The notes under the pieces were generated by a model. The model saw nothing but the letters and a program-made list of their open reading frames with translations, had not been told where the DNA came from and did not search any database. DNA of 64,000 nucleotides from Mucinivorans hirudinis (GTDB lineage Bacteria; Bacteroidota; Bacteroidia; Bacteroidales; Rikenellaceae): positions 1,830,798 to 1,894,797 of the forward strand of contig HG934468.1 of assembly GCA_000723505.1 (NCBI GenBank), read 5' to 3'. Of this stretch, positions 9,404 through 18,121 are shown one piece after another (the first letter of the stretch is position 1; each line of letters starts with the position of its first letter). A program made the position numbers and the translations under genes.

Positions 9404-10207
9404 ATGAAAAAATTCAATATCGAGGAGCTAAAAAAAGCACCTCAAAGAGCACTAATTATACAACACTATCAACCCGAGACTCCAATATTATGGCTCGTTC
9501 CCAAGTCCGGAGTTATAGTTGATGACCGAGTAGCTATAAGAATGCCCGAAACCGGTTATGTTACCGATGATGTGGTTTTGATCGATTCCGGCGGTGAGAT
9601 TCGAGACTGTGACGGCAATATGGTCGGCACGCTCTATTTTGCTGAGAGCAGTGATAATGCTCGCGTGTCGATAGAAGAACTGGGTAAAATGGTCGAGCAA
9701 CTACCCATCGGCGGTGCAATCGACTTTACGTGTGATGAAGATAGCGACCACTGGGGCATTCAAAAACTCCGTCTGTTTGATGGCGAGATTATCGCTATTG
9801 GCAGCTATGGCGGTGGAATGACCACAATGTTGGATCGCCAGTTTTCAAGCGAGGCAGAAGAGTTATATGCCTTTATAAAAGACTCACTCCACGACCACAC
9901 CCCAGATTGCGTCTATATGAAAGCCCCGACTCACTACAATCAACCTCATTACAATGAGGATATGACCAAGTGCATTGAGAAGCTCAAAGGCTGCACTAAC
10001 TACAACGATGCCGACAGAATACTCAAAGAGTTCGGCCTCTCATTATCAATCTATGGACACTATGAGTCTCCGGTCGCTTATGCTACCTATGCACTCTCTA
10101 TGGATAAGGAGGAACCCCGCTACATTACACTCTACTACGAATTCAAGAAAGTTGGGCACGATAGCTATGTGGCTGACAAAATAATCAAAATTGAAATAAA
10201 GGAATAG
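9404..10207 (+). CDS. Hypothetical protein
   Basis: A 267-aa soluble protein, 4 nt after the preceding gene. Predominantly beta in the first 90 residues and helical later. No family recognised. Confidence 0.75.
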   Translation: MKKFNIEELKKAPQRALIIQHYQPETPILWLVPKSGVIVDDRVAIRMPETGYVTDDVVLIDSGGEIRDCDGNMVGTLYFAESSDNARVSIEELGKMVEQLPIGGAIDFTCDEDSDHWGIQKLRLFDGEIIAIGSYGGGMTTMLDRQFSSEAEELYAFIKDSLHDHTPDCVYMKAPTHYNQPHYNEDMTKCIEKLKGCTNYNDADRILKEFGLSLSIYGHYESPVAYATYALSMDKEEPRYITLYYEFKKVGHDSYVADKIIKIEIKE

Positions 10208-10211
10208 GATT

Positions 10212-10583
10212 ATGAAACATTTGAAAGACCAAATTAAGAGTTTCGACGACCGCATCGTGGCTCTGAGAAAAGAGATAACCGAGGCGATTATTGACCTGCT
10301 TAAAAGTAATAAAATCACAGTAGTTACCTTGGCTGAAGAGCCTGACCACCTCTCTTATGTGGTATGGTTCGACGATGACGGATGTGGACACGACTGTGTG
10401 GTGCAAACCGTAATGCTCGACGGCGATAGCGATTTCGAGATTGAAGCATACAGCGAAAGCGTGGGTTACACCTTAACACTTTCGAGCAAAGATCACGACT
10501 TTTCCTGCACAAATGTGCATTGGCTCAGCGATATTCTCACAAGTATGAACTATACATTAACTAAAGAAAAAAATGGCAACTAA
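10212..10583 (+). CDS. Hypothetical protein
   Basis: A 123-aa acidic protein with a helical N-terminus and a beta-rich centre (VVWFDDDGCGHD around residue 55). No family recognised. Its last codons overlap the start of the next small gene. Confidence 0.7.
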   Translation: MKHLKDQIKSFDDRIVALRKEITEAIIDLLKSNKITVVTLAEEPDHLSYVVWFDDDGCGHDCVVQTVMLDGDSDFEIEAYSESVGYTLTLSSKDHDFSCTNVHWLSDILTSMNYTLTKEKNGN

Positions 10584-10743
10584 AACAGTTTATATCACCG
10601 TCCGTCTCGACATTGAGAACGACAAGGTGGAACAAATCACAGACGAAGATGTGCAAGAGCTTATCGCTGAAACCGATTACAGTTTCGGCAGTATGGGTGA
10701 CTTCAAGATTACTGACACCGAAATATGCGGCACCAATGACTAA
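10573..10743 (+). CDS. Small hypothetical protein (56 aa)
   Basis: A short frame, ATG at 10573 to TAA at 10741-10743, beginning MATKTVYITVRLDIEND. It overlaps both the preceding gene's 3' end and the next ATG (10736) in the way typical of this operon, and its composition matches the neighbours. No family assigned. Confidence 0.6.
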   Translation: MATKTVYITVRLDIENDKVEQITDEDVQELIAETDYSFGSMGDFKITDTEICGTND

Positions 10744-10984
10744 GGTAGTTTTTCGCAAATTCAAACAGGGCGGTGATATCATCGCCTTGTTTCCGGAGCA
10801 GGTCAATAACCTAATGGTGGGCTCCTATATGCACGTTGGACAACACTCAGATGCTGACTACACGGGAGTAATCGCCGCAACCACTCCAGCCACGGAGAGT
10901 GAGTACGCCAACCTTTTGGCTGAGCTGAAAAGTATCGGCTATGATGATTTGCAAGTAATGAAACGCTGTAAACCTAAATTTTAA
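10736..10984 (+). CDS. Hypothetical protein
   Basis: An 82-aa protein starting MTKVVFRKFKQGGDIIALFPEQ. The frame is open upstream to 10613, but that segment overlaps the 56-aa gene in another frame, so I use the ATG at 10736. Small proteins with this FRKFKxGGDIIALFP opening are frequent in Bacteroidales mobile elements. Function unknown. Confidence 0.7.
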   Translation: MTKVVFRKFKQGGDIIALFPEQVNNLMVGSYMHVGQHSDADYTGVIAATTPATESEYANLLAELKSIGYDDLQVMKRCKPKF

Positions 10985-10990
10985 TCCCTA

Positions 10991-11395
10991 ATGAAGACAA
11001 TCATAGTAACCGAAATAAGCGAAGGGATTGCATACTATCCCGAGCTACACAACTGGGTAAAGAGTTTCGATATCGACCCGGACGATGCCATGTTTGAACC
11101 GCTATCTCTGATGGATGGCGACCCGGACAAGCTCAAATGCGGCGACCGAGAGGTTTACTTTATGGATATTGATTTGGGCGACGCTAAGTTTATCCTGACC
11201 AGCGATGAGGTGAACGACGAGCAGAAAAAGATGCTCACCGAGTTTCACCAAGACGACTACCAAGAGAGATATACTGTTGGAGAATGCAACTGGGAGACAT
11301 TCAACAAAGCGACCAATGCTGTTGCTTATCGTGGCGGCAAAGGCTACCTCTATACTATCTGGCTTTACAATCAAACCAACAAAATAGCAAGCTGA
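10991..11395 (+). CDS. Hypothetical protein
   Basis: A 134-aa acidic soluble protein, 6 nt after the preceding stop. No recognised motif. Confidence 0.7.
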   Translation: MKTIIVTEISEGIAYYPELHNWVKSFDIDPDDAMFEPLSLMDGDPDKLKCGDREVYFMDIDLGDAKFILTSDEVNDEQKKMLTEFHQDDYQERYTVGECNWETFNKATNAVAYRGGKGYLYTIWLYNQTNKIAS

Positions 11396-11396
11396 T

Positions 11397-11639
11397 ATGC
11401 CACGAGAAAAGAAAACCACCGAACAAAAGCCCATTCCGATGGACAAACGCATCAAGCGAGTGTTGGACGACAGCTGGATTGCACCCGTCTATTTCAATGC
11501 CGCCATCACCGAACTACTCAACAAGTTCAACGCAATGAACGATGAGGAGCTCACTAAGTATATGGAGGGACTAATCGCTCCAACAACCGCCCGAGCACAC
11601 GTCAAAGAGATTTACAACCGACTAAATAATTCAGAATAG
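11397..11639 (+). CDS. Small basic-N-terminus hypothetical protein
   Basis: An 80-aa protein with a Lys-rich start (MPREKKTTEQK) followed by amphipathic helices. It may bind nucleic acid or a partner, but no family is recognised. Confidence 0.65.
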   Translation: MPREKKTTEQKPIPMDKRIKRVLDDSWIAPVYFNAAITELLNKFNAMNDEELTKYMEGLIAPTTARAHVKEIYNRLNNSE

Positions 11640-11723
11640 CTGTTTTCGCTCAATCAGAGAGCAAAATCTCATAAATAACGCTCAGTCAATGAGCAATTCT
11701 TCACTTGATTAAACTTAATAAAT

Positions 11724-12053
11724 ATGTCAATTCCTTGTATTAATAGAGTTATATGCCGTTGCTACAGCTCGGAAACACTCAGAAAAATCGAACGTTGGCT
11801 CGAAAATTTGACCGATAATTTTATTGATTCAGAATTAGCTTCAGACTCCATATCTTTCAACCTTGACCACGACTACGGTTTCCCTGCCCAAATGATGACG
11901 CAGATGACAGCCCAAATCAATGATGATAAGCTGAATATCTCCGTACTCACTTATGATCACTCACAGGAATACATTGCTCACCACGAATTCAAACAATGCA
12001 AATGGCATTGTTGTTACGAAAATGCGGTGCATCCACTGGTTGAAAGCCTATAA
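11724..12053 (+). CDS. Hypothetical protein
   Basis: A 109-aa protein of unknown family, separated from its neighbours by 84 and 147 nt, so probably its own unit. The upstream gap contains a small hairpin, GCTCA-GTCAA-TGAGC. Confidence 0.6.
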   Translation: MSIPCINRVICRCYSSETLRKIERWLENLTDNFIDSELASDSISFNLDHDYGFPAQMMTQMTAQINDDKLNISVLTYDHSQEYIAHHEFKQCKWHCCYENAVHPLVESL

Positions 12054-12110
12054 TCTACTCAATATGAAGACTAAAATAATCATAATCAAATAATATTCAT
12101 CAAAAAGCAT

Positions 12111-12118
12111 TATATTTG
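12111..12118 (+). promoter_or_regulatory. Bacteroidetes -7 box (TATATTTG)
   Basis: TATATTTG matches TAnnTTTG and lies about 80 nt upstream of the ATG at 12201, in the 147-nt gap with no gene. Confidence 0.55.
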
Positions 12119-12200
12119 TTATCGTTTCTTGGAACGAAATTCAATCAATAAATCTCTCAACAACAAACAAGTATGCTGCTGATAACTGTAACGATTAAAA

Positions 12201-12638
12201 ATGAAACAAGAATTATCAAAAGAAGAGATTTACCTTCTTGCAAGAATCGAGAAGGTAGATGCAGCAATTTTACTGCATATTCGGCATTTATTTGACGTTA
12301 AGTCTGTGCGTAGCAGGCTCATTCTGTATGAATACAATGAGCAGGCTAAGGACCGCCGGTTTAAGAAGGTGAATATTAAAAAAGCTCTGATGCAGAAGTA
12401 TGGTGTTTCAAAGACCTATGTCGAGCAAATAATTTACCACCAGAATGAACCTGCAAAGGGCAAACAATGCGTCAGATGTGGCAAACTAATTACCACCTAC
12501 TACTGGAACCGAAACGACGGTATTTGTAACAAGTGTAAAGAAAAAGGAATACTCAAATCGCTTGAAGATGAACAAGACAGAGATGTTGAGCATAATGAAG
12601 GCTCGACGAGGGGAACAGACCCTAATACTATTTCGTAA
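12201..12638 (+). CDS. Zinc-finger DNA-binding-like protein
   Basis: A 145-aa protein. Residues 1-85 are helical with an HTH-like stretch (KKALMQKYGVSKTYVEQII), and residues about 93-117 form a CxxC...CxxC zinc ribbon (CVRCG, CNKCK). The arrangement suggests a small DNA-binding regulator. The 3' end overlaps the next gene. Confidence 0.65.
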   Translation: MKQELSKEEIYLLARIEKVDAAILLHIRHLFDVKSVRSRLILYEYNEQAKDRRFKKVNIKKALMQKYGVSKTYVEQIIYHQNEPAKGKQCVRCGKLITTYYWNRNDGICNKCKEKGILKSLEDEQDRDVEHNEGSTRGTDPNTIS

Positions 12639-12861
12639 CGGGAATGTGTATGAAGCATACTATGCTGATGCCGAAAGGTTAGCCGTTCTATCGGGGGCAA
12701 AGAGCACTATTGTTGATGAGGTTCCTACGTTTTATGTAGCCTTTGAAGATATCTCTGTGCTGATGGATAGGCTATCAAAAGCTGACGTAGCGGTGTGCAT
12801 CTCTGAAATGCAAGATAGCGATGGCAACTTTGTTCCAACAATAAATTATGAAGAAGAATAG
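12562..12861 (+). CDS. MutS N-terminal-domain-like small protein
   Basis: A 99-aa protein. The segment LILFRNGNVYEAYYADAERLA resembles domain I of MutS ('LLFRVGDFYEAFGEDA'), here as a stand-alone domain with no ATPase. Such orphan domains occur in Bacteroidales mobile elements; their function is unknown. Starts at 12562, 12568 or 12595 are possible. The stop overlaps the start (12848) of the gene interrupted by IS256. Confidence 0.65.
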   Translation: MKMNKTEMLSIMKARRGEQTLILFRNGNVYEAYYADAERLAVLSGAKSTIVDEVPTFYVAFEDISVLMDRLSKADVAVCISEMQDSDGNFVPTINYEEE

Positions 12862-12933
12862 ATTTTTAGGGAGTGTAATATAAACTCTGTCCGGTAAATA
12901 TTTCGAGTTAAATTTCTACAAATATAATTTTTT

Positions 12934-13064
12934 CTTTTCGGCTTTACAAATGCTTTTTCAAGGCGGTTTTTGGATGTGTGCAAGGGCGGCGAGGCACGAG
13001 CCGTTTATATACCCTTGCTCACATCCGGAAACTGCCTTTTCTTTGCGTTTGGAAAACCGAAAAG
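12934..13064. repeat. 53-bp imperfect inverted repeat inside IS256
   Basis: Arms at 12934-12986 and 13012-13064 match at about 40 of 53 positions (outer CTTTTCGG, inner GGATGTG and GCAAGGG), with a 25-nt loop holding its own CGGC/GCCG pair. It lies between the transposase stop and the left end of the IS. Probably a terminator or insulating hairpin; not part of the transposition ends. Confidence 0.7.
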
Positions 13065-13076
13065 AATAAACAAGGG

Positions 13077-14294
13077 CTATAACTCCATAGGCATCCTTTC
13101 GCCAAACTTTATCCGTAATTGACCTGCTGTTAACGCCCAATTCGGAAGGGGTTGAGTCCATTTCTTGGAGATGTTGAGCACCGCTAAGTAGAGTAACTTC
13201 ATCAATGCCATATCATTAGGGAAAACACCCTTCGTCTTGGTAACTTTCCGTGCCTGACGATGAAATCCCTCAACAGCATTAGTTGTGTAGATAAGTCTGC
13301 GAATATGCTCATCATAAGCAAAATAGGCACTAAGCTTATCCCAATTTCGTCGCCACGAGCCTATAACAACAGGGTATTTCTGCCCCCATTTATCCTCCAA
13401 TTTATCAAGATTGAGTTCGGCTAAATCCAGAGTGGGAGCTTGATAGACCGTCTTCAAATCACCCATAAACTCCTTTTTGTCTTTGGAGGCAATGTATTTC
13501 AATGAGTTGCGGATTTGATGAACGATGCAGCTCTGAATGATTACTTGCGGGAAAATGGTGGCTATTGCCTCGGCAAAGCCCGTAAGGTTGTCAATGCAGG
13601 CAATCAAAACATCTTTCATCCCACGTGCTTTCAAATCGGTCAATACACTCAACCAGAAGTTCGCTCCCTCACTCTCAGATACATACATCCCGATTAACTC
13701 TTTGCGACCATCCTTATTGACTGCCAGCACATTATAAACGGCTCGGCTCTCCGTACGTCCACCATCTTTGACCTTGTAGTGCATCGCATCGAGCCAAACG
13801 ATAGTGTACATCGACTCCAAAGGACGACTTTGCCACTCCTTGACCTTGGGAACTATACGTTCGATAATTTCACTCAGCGTATTGTGCGATATCTCAACGT
13901 CATACATCTCTTCGATATGAGCAGATATATCCCTCAGGCTCATACCCATACCATACAAACTGATGATCTTGGAGGACATATTATCCGCCAAAATGGTCTC
14001 CCGTTTCCTGAGAATCTCGGGTGTAAAACTGCTATGACGATCCTGAGGTGTCTCTATTTCAATCTCACCTGCCATCGTTTTGACTCGTTTGCTTCCTCGA
14101 CCGTTACGCTTGTTGCCTTGCTGGCGTTCCGCCTCGTCGAGATGAGCTGCCATTTCGCCATCCAAAGCGGCTTCTAAAAATTCTTTCAACAGTGGAGCAA
14201 ATGCCCCATCTTTGCCCGTGAGTGACTCCCCACTCCGAAGCTGAGATAATGCCTTATCACGCATTATTTGATACTCCTGACTTCTCCTATCCAT
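13077..14294 (-). CDS. IS256-family transposase
   Basis: 405 aa, full length for the family. It has the mutator-type DDE core: WLDAMHYKV near residue 167 holds the first Asp, CIDNLTGF near 234 the second, and NAVEGFHRQARKV near 345 the Glu. The start MDRRSQEYQIMRDKAL lies 45 bp inside the right end. It catalyses cut-out/paste-in of its own element. Confidence 0.95.
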   Translation of the reverse strand: MDRRSQEYQIMRDKALSQLRSGESLTGKDGAFAPLLKEFLEAALDGEMAAHLDEAERQQGNKRNGRGSKRVKTMAGEIEIETPQDRHSSFTPEILRKRETILADNMSSKIISLYGMGMSLRDISAHIEEMYDVEISHNTLSEIIERIVPKVKEWQSRPLESMYTIVWLDAMHYKVKDGGRTESRAVYNVLAVNKDGRKELIGMYVSESEGANFWLSVLTDLKARGMKDVLIACIDNLTGFAEAIATIFPQVIIQSCIVHQIRNSLKYIASKDKKEFMGDLKTVYQAPTLDLAELNLDKLEDKWGQKYPVVIGSWRRNWDKLSAYFAYDEHIRRLIYTTNAVEGFHRQARKVTKTKGVFPNDMALMKLLYLAVLNISKKWTQPLPNWALTAGQLRIKFGERMPMEL

Positions 14295-15173
14295 AATACA
14301 AAGGTAAGTGTTTTTGGACAGAGTTCAGATTACAGTCTCGATTTTTATCATTCATCAATAACGGATGTACAGTGGTTTTGCTCTTGGGCGGAACCACTTC
14401 TTTTTTGATACTGATTGCCGTTATTGGTCTGTTTCGCTCCTGTATGGGCTACGATGAGATTGACATAGATAATAGCACTCAGGTCAGGCGTTACGAAATA
14501 CACAGAGCATACGTTACCGATTCAACCGAGAACGGCTACGAACTACTATGGTTCACCACGAACTATGTAACTCAAAAGCGATATGAAGAGATTCTGACTC
14601 GCAAACATATTTTTGACTCCTACCAAAAGCTCCAAGCGGAAGCAGGGGCACATTTTAACAATGACCTTATTAATACCGACATCTACAATTTTGTGGAGTG
14701 GGCAAAGAGATACGACATCGACCCGGATGTGCGGTTGACCAACATTTGGGTCTATGGTACTGAGTATAAAAAACTCTATCGACAACCGAATTTGACCTTT
14801 CCGGAGGTTCATACACCCTATAGTCCGGACATCGGCATACTTTTTTTGAAAGAAAATGATGTATATCCTTATAATTTTGAGTCTCCACAGACTTACAGGT
14901 ACTGGCAATGTGATATAACCTCCTTATCTGATGAACGTTACAACCACGTTACGGAAGAGGATTATAGACGGAGTTTGAAGTGACTTTCTCTGTAACGACA
15001 CCGCCATAACTATCAGAAAATTAAGAAAATAATGTTTGGATTGGTAGAGTTATTTTATTATTTTTGAGCACAAACAAAAAGTGATCGATTAAAATTAGAT
15101 TATCAATTGATGAGAAGCAGCACCTAATACAATTAAACTGTTTCTAAATTTAGATGCAATTCTATTATGACTA

Positions 15174-15713
15174 ATGGTATTGGAAAAAACGCAACTCAAG
15201 TTTGCGATTTCAAAAGAGAGCGGTGAATTAGTTGGTTTCGTATCACGTCACCACAAATCAAAAAAACTTATGGGAGTCCGAGAAGACTCCTACCACGGCA
15301 AAAAGATATGCCTGATCTCAGAGGAGCTCAAGGGCATAATCAAACCTGATAAGCTTTACGCCGTACAGTTAAAACCAATGCATAACCGCTCGGGTTATGT
15401 TGTAATCTCTGCCCAACTCCTGCTGTTTACAGCACAAGTAGAGACGATTATTATTCCAAGAAAGACTTATCAGGTCACAGTATCATTCGGCAACAAGGTG
15501 ATTTATTTCGACCCTCTGTGTGGTGCGAGTCCATCGAGCCGAACAATCTCTCGAGTTATCAGACTGCTACGACTGCGTGAGGACATTGGCAATATTGAAG
15601 GGGTCATCGACAACCTTATTCTTCAGGCTCAGCGGCTCACCGAGCAAATGGAGCGTGACGGCTATCTCTTACCTCTGACAACGGCAGAATGGCCCGACCA
15701 ACACAAGGAATAA
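15174..15713 (+). CDS. Hypothetical protein
   Basis: A 179-aa basic protein, beta-rich in the first half and helical at the C-terminus. No family recognised. Its last 25 nt overlap the RNase H-like gene. The 190-nt gap upstream (14984-15173) is A+T-rich with no clear promoter box. Confidence 0.7.
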   Translation: MVLEKTQLKFAISKESGELVGFVSRHHKSKKLMGVREDSYHGKKICLISEELKGIIKPDKLYAVQLKPMHNRSGYVVISAQLLLFTAQVETIIIPRKTYQVTVSFGNKVIYFDPLCGASPSSRTISRVIRLLRLREDIGNIEGVIDNLILQAQRLTEQMERDGYLLPLTTAEWPDQHKE

Positions 15714-16084
15714 CAACTGACGGTGCTCACTCGACTAAGAATCGGGTGACCCGTTATAGGGCAGTTGACATCTCCACCGGCGAAGAGCTTTTCATAAAAC
15801 ATCTCGGCAACCAAACGATAAACATTGGTGAATTTTTAGCAGTGGTAGAGGCTGCTCAATACATCCTCGAAAACGACTACTATCCGCGTGTGATTTTCAC
15901 GGATAGTGCGACTGCAATAGCTTGGTTCAAACAGAAGCGCACAGCGTCTAAAAAGCGTAACACAGCCCTTCTGAAAGCCGAGGTGTTTCTGAAAGCCTTT
16001 GCCGTGGAGATAGCAACTATAGAACTCCATCACTGGGATAACCGTGAATGGGGAGAGATACCTGCAGACTTTGGAGAAAAATAA
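15689..16084 (+). CDS. RNase H-fold protein
   Basis: A 131-aa protein with the RNase HI order of acidic residues: TDGA near residue 10, Glu in GEFLAVVEA near 48, TDSATAIAWF near 71 and a C-terminal Asp in NREWGEIPADFG. RNase HI removes RNA from RNA:DNA hybrids, but viroplasmin-like relatives in mobile elements are uncharacterised. The 3' end of this gene is repeated at 17786-17833, beyond hipBA. Confidence 0.8.
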   Translation: MARPTQGITTDGAHSTKNRVTRYRAVDISTGEELFIKHLGNQTINIGEFLAVVEAAQYILENDYYPRVIFTDSATAIAWFKQKRTASKKRNTALLKAEVFLKAFAVEIATIELHHWDNREWGEIPADFGEK

Positions 16085-16132
16085 TATTGACGCATTCAGC
16101 ACACAAAAACAGACATCAACATATCATATAAT

Positions 16133-16152
16133 AAATATAATCGTTATATTTG
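16133..16152 (+). promoter_or_regulatory. hipBA promoter with overlapping operator
   Basis: The -7 box TATATTTG (16145-16152) lies within a perfect inverted repeat AAATATAA-TCG-TTATATTT (16133-16151). A palindrome ATTATATAAT follows at 16157-16166, just before the hipB ATG. Overlap of operator and promoter suggests HipB autorepression, as known for HipB in E. coli (inference). Confidence 0.6.
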
Positions 16153-16176
16153 CACTATTATATAATGTGTTGAATT

Positions 16177-16497
16177 ATGGCAAAGAGTAGCATGGGAACA
16201 AAACTCCCTCGGAAATTAGAACAGAATATGCAGATTGTGGGCGAACAAATCAAGCTGGCTCGTTTGAGGCGGAATTTGAGTATTGCTCAGATTGCCGAGC
16301 GTGCGACCTGCTCTCCACTAACAATCTCTCGTGTCGAGAAAGGTGCCGCGACGGTATCTATGGGCATATACCTTCGAGTCTTATATGCTCTTCAGTTGGA
16401 GGAGGATGTACTGCTACTTGCCAAAGAAGATCCGATGGGACGTGCGTTGCAAGATTTGCAGTTGAAACAACGAGAGCGTGCATCTAAAAAGGAGTAA
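16177..16497 (+). CDS. hipB: HipB-like antitoxin/regulator
   Basis: A 106-aa protein with an XRE helix-turn-helix at residues about 25-75 (LSIAQIAERATCSPLTISRVEKG). In HipBA modules HipB binds operator DNA and HipA, neutralising the kinase. The gene lies 3 nt upstream of hipA and behind an operator-like inverted repeat. A basic N-terminal tail precedes the HTH. Confidence 0.88.
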   Translation: MAKSSMGTKLPRKLEQNMQIVGEQIKLARLRRNLSIAQIAERATCSPLTISRVEKGAATVSMGIYLRVLYALQLEEDVLLLAKEDPMGRALQDLQLKQRERASKKE

Positions 16498-16500
16498 GCG

Positions 16501-17757
16501 ATGAAAAAATTATTGGTGTATGCCGATTTTGATTGGCTCAAAGAGATAGAGCTCATAGGTGAGTTGAGCTACGAAACGCTTCGTGGCTCGGATTCTTATG
16601 GATTTAAGTTTAGCGAAGAGTGGCTCAGACAATATGGGTCGTTACAACTTAGCGATGATATAAACAGCTTCCCCGGAATGCAATATACCAAGCAGGGGCG
16701 TGATATTTTTGGATGTTTCTCTGATGCTCTTCCCGATCGCTGGGGGCGGACACTGCTAAATCGTAGAGAACAATTACTTGCCACAGAACAGAAGCGTCCC
16801 GTGCGCCGACTCTCTTCGTTTGATTATCTTATGGGGATTGACGACCATTCTCGTATGGGTGCTTTTCGCTTTAAGGAGAGCCTTGACGGAGAGTTTATCA
16901 ACGCCTCGAACCAAATCAAAGTTCCACCTCTGACCACCTTGAGAGAGTTGATGCACGCCTGCTCCGAAATAGAGAAAAGCGAAAGCAAAAATGTATTGCC
17001 GGAGAAAAAGTGGCTTAATCAACTCATATTTCCGGGAACTTCTCTCGGAGGTGCACGTCCAAAGGCAAGCGTGGTTGATGATAAAGGTACGTTGTATGTA
17101 GCAAAATTCCCCTCTCGTAACGATGATTATGATGTGGGGCTATGGGAGCACTTTTGTCATATATTGGCTATAAAAGCCGGGATAAATGCTGCTTCATCAA
17201 GCGTCTTGAAGAGTGACGAGCGATTTCACACGATGCTATCCAAAAGATTTGACAGAGTCGATAATGGCAAGCGAATACATTTTGCCTCGGCTATGACCTT
17301 GTTGGGGCTTAACGATGGTGATAACGCCTCAACGGGATATGGCTATTTAGATATAGTTGATTTTATCGTGCGAGGTTGCACACGAGTCGAGGAGAACTTA
17401 CAGGAACTCTATCGTCGTGTGGCTTTCAATATTGCTGTTGGAAATAGTGATGACCACTTTCGCAACCACGGGTTTTTGCTCACCGCCAAAGGATGGACGC
17501 TGTCACCTGCATACGATATGAACCCAACGCTAAATAACGAGCAGAGCCTGCTGATTAATCGTTCGACCAACCGTTCAGATTTGTCAATCCTTAAGAGTTC
17601 CTGTGCCCAGTATATGCTTGAAGAGCAGACGGCCACCAAGATAATTGAGGAGGTAGTTGATGCTATGAAAGATTGGAGAAAGATTGCAGCGGGGCTAAAA
17701 ATAGCAAAACGAGAGATTGATATGTTTGCGGCAAAATTAGATAAACCATCATTGTAA
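16501..17757 (+). CDS. hipA: HipA Ser/Thr kinase toxin
   Basis: 418 aa, close to the length of E. coli HipA (440 aa). It has the N-terminal subdomain, then the kinase: ATP-loop GGARPKA near residue 182, catalytic NSDDHFRNHG near 317 and the Mg-binding DMNPT near 342. HipA phosphorylates a tRNA synthetase (GltX in E. coli), inducing growth arrest. All key residues are present, so it should be active. The cassette sits between two copies of an RNase H gene end. Confidence 0.92.
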   Translation: MKKLLVYADFDWLKEIELIGELSYETLRGSDSYGFKFSEEWLRQYGSLQLSDDINSFPGMQYTKQGRDIFGCFSDALPDRWGRTLLNRREQLLATEQKRPVRRLSSFDYLMGIDDHSRMGAFRFKESLDGEFINASNQIKVPPLTTLRELMHACSEIEKSESKNVLPEKKWLNQLIFPGTSLGGARPKASVVDDKGTLYVAKFPSRNDDYDVGLWEHFCHILAIKAGINAASSSVLKSDERFHTMLSKRFDRVDNGKRIHFASAMTLLGLNDGDNASTGYGYLDIVDFIVRGCTRVEENLQELYRRVAFNIAVGNSDDHFRNHGFLLTAKGWTLSPAYDMNPTLNNEQSLLINRSTNRSDLSILKSSCAQYMLEEQTATKIIEEVVDAMKDWRKIAAGLKIAKREIDMFAAKLDKPSL

Positions 17758-17930
17758 TTATCCAACTTAGGGGTAAATCATATGAATAACCATGAATGGG
17801 GGCGAGATCCAGGCGGACTTTGGCGAAAAATAACTTGGCTTAATCTCTCATTCATAAATTTATAATCGACAAAATTATCCCAAAACAAGTGCCATAATCG
17901 ACAAAATTATCCACCTTGGGGGTAAATCAT
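17757..17930. repeat. Nested direct repeats downstream of hipA
   Basis: Two repeat families are interleaved. A 25-mer starting ATTATCC and ending GTAAATCAT occurs at 17757-17781 and 17906-17930 with 2 mismatches. ATAATCGACAAAATTATCC occurs at 17862-17880 and 17894-17912. They may mark past recombination or insertion at the cassette edge. Confidence 0.65.
17786..17833 (+). pseudogene. Duplicated 3' end of the RNase H gene
   Basis: ATAACC-tGAATGGGG...ACTTTGG-GAAAAATAA here matches the last 47 nt of the RNase H-like gene (16038-16084) with a few substitutions and one extra base. Only the terminal piece is present. The two copies bracket hipBA. Confidence 0.75.
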
Positions 17931-18025
17931 AATTATAATGGAAAAAAAATATCCATTTGCATCTGCAAGAGATTCTCTTTGCGACATCTAAAGCAATCAC
18001 GAACCCAACAATTCAGCTCATTAAT

Positions 18026-18121
18026 TTATTGAAAAGCACACAATCTATTGTCGGGAGTCATACTGAGCGTTCCGACCGTGCGATTGTGGTATTTGACAAC
18101 TATTTTATTTACTGATTTCAT
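18026..18121 (-). pseudogene. Truncated hipA remnant
   Basis: A 31-codon frame starting MKSVNKIVVKYHNRTVGTLS, the typical opening of HipA N-subdomain 1, but stopping at a TAA after CAFQ. No kinase domain follows. It overlaps the end of the hipB-like gene upstream by 17 nt, the usual hipBA coupling, so it is a broken toxin gene. Confidence 0.7.

Larger units (their letters stand above)
12869..14339 (-). mobile_element. IS256-family insertion sequence
   Basis: A 1471-bp element with 24-bp imperfect terminal inverted repeats: left begins GGGAGTGTAATATAAACTC, right (reverse complement) begins GAGACTGTAATCTGAACTC. It is flanked by the 8-bp target duplication GATTTTTA at 12861-12868 and 14340-14347. 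Intact duplication and an intact transposase suggest a recent insertion. Confidence 0.93.
12848..14983 (+). pseudogene. Membrane-anchored protein split by IS256
   Basis: The frame starts at ATG 12848 (MKKNR) and is cut after codon 7 by the IS at 12869-14339. Taking out the IS and one 8-bp duplication restores MKKNRFLSFINNGCTVVLLL followed by a strongly hydrophobic helix (about residues 14-39) and a soluble domain of about 200 aa ending at 14983. The 3' part could restart at the GTG at 14372. The intact protein would be membrane-anchored with a globular domain; family not recognised. Confidence 0.75.

Noticed and set aside
13515-14177. Open frames on the + strand opposite the IS256 transposase
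   Set aside because: They are antisense shadows of an intact, family-length transposase.
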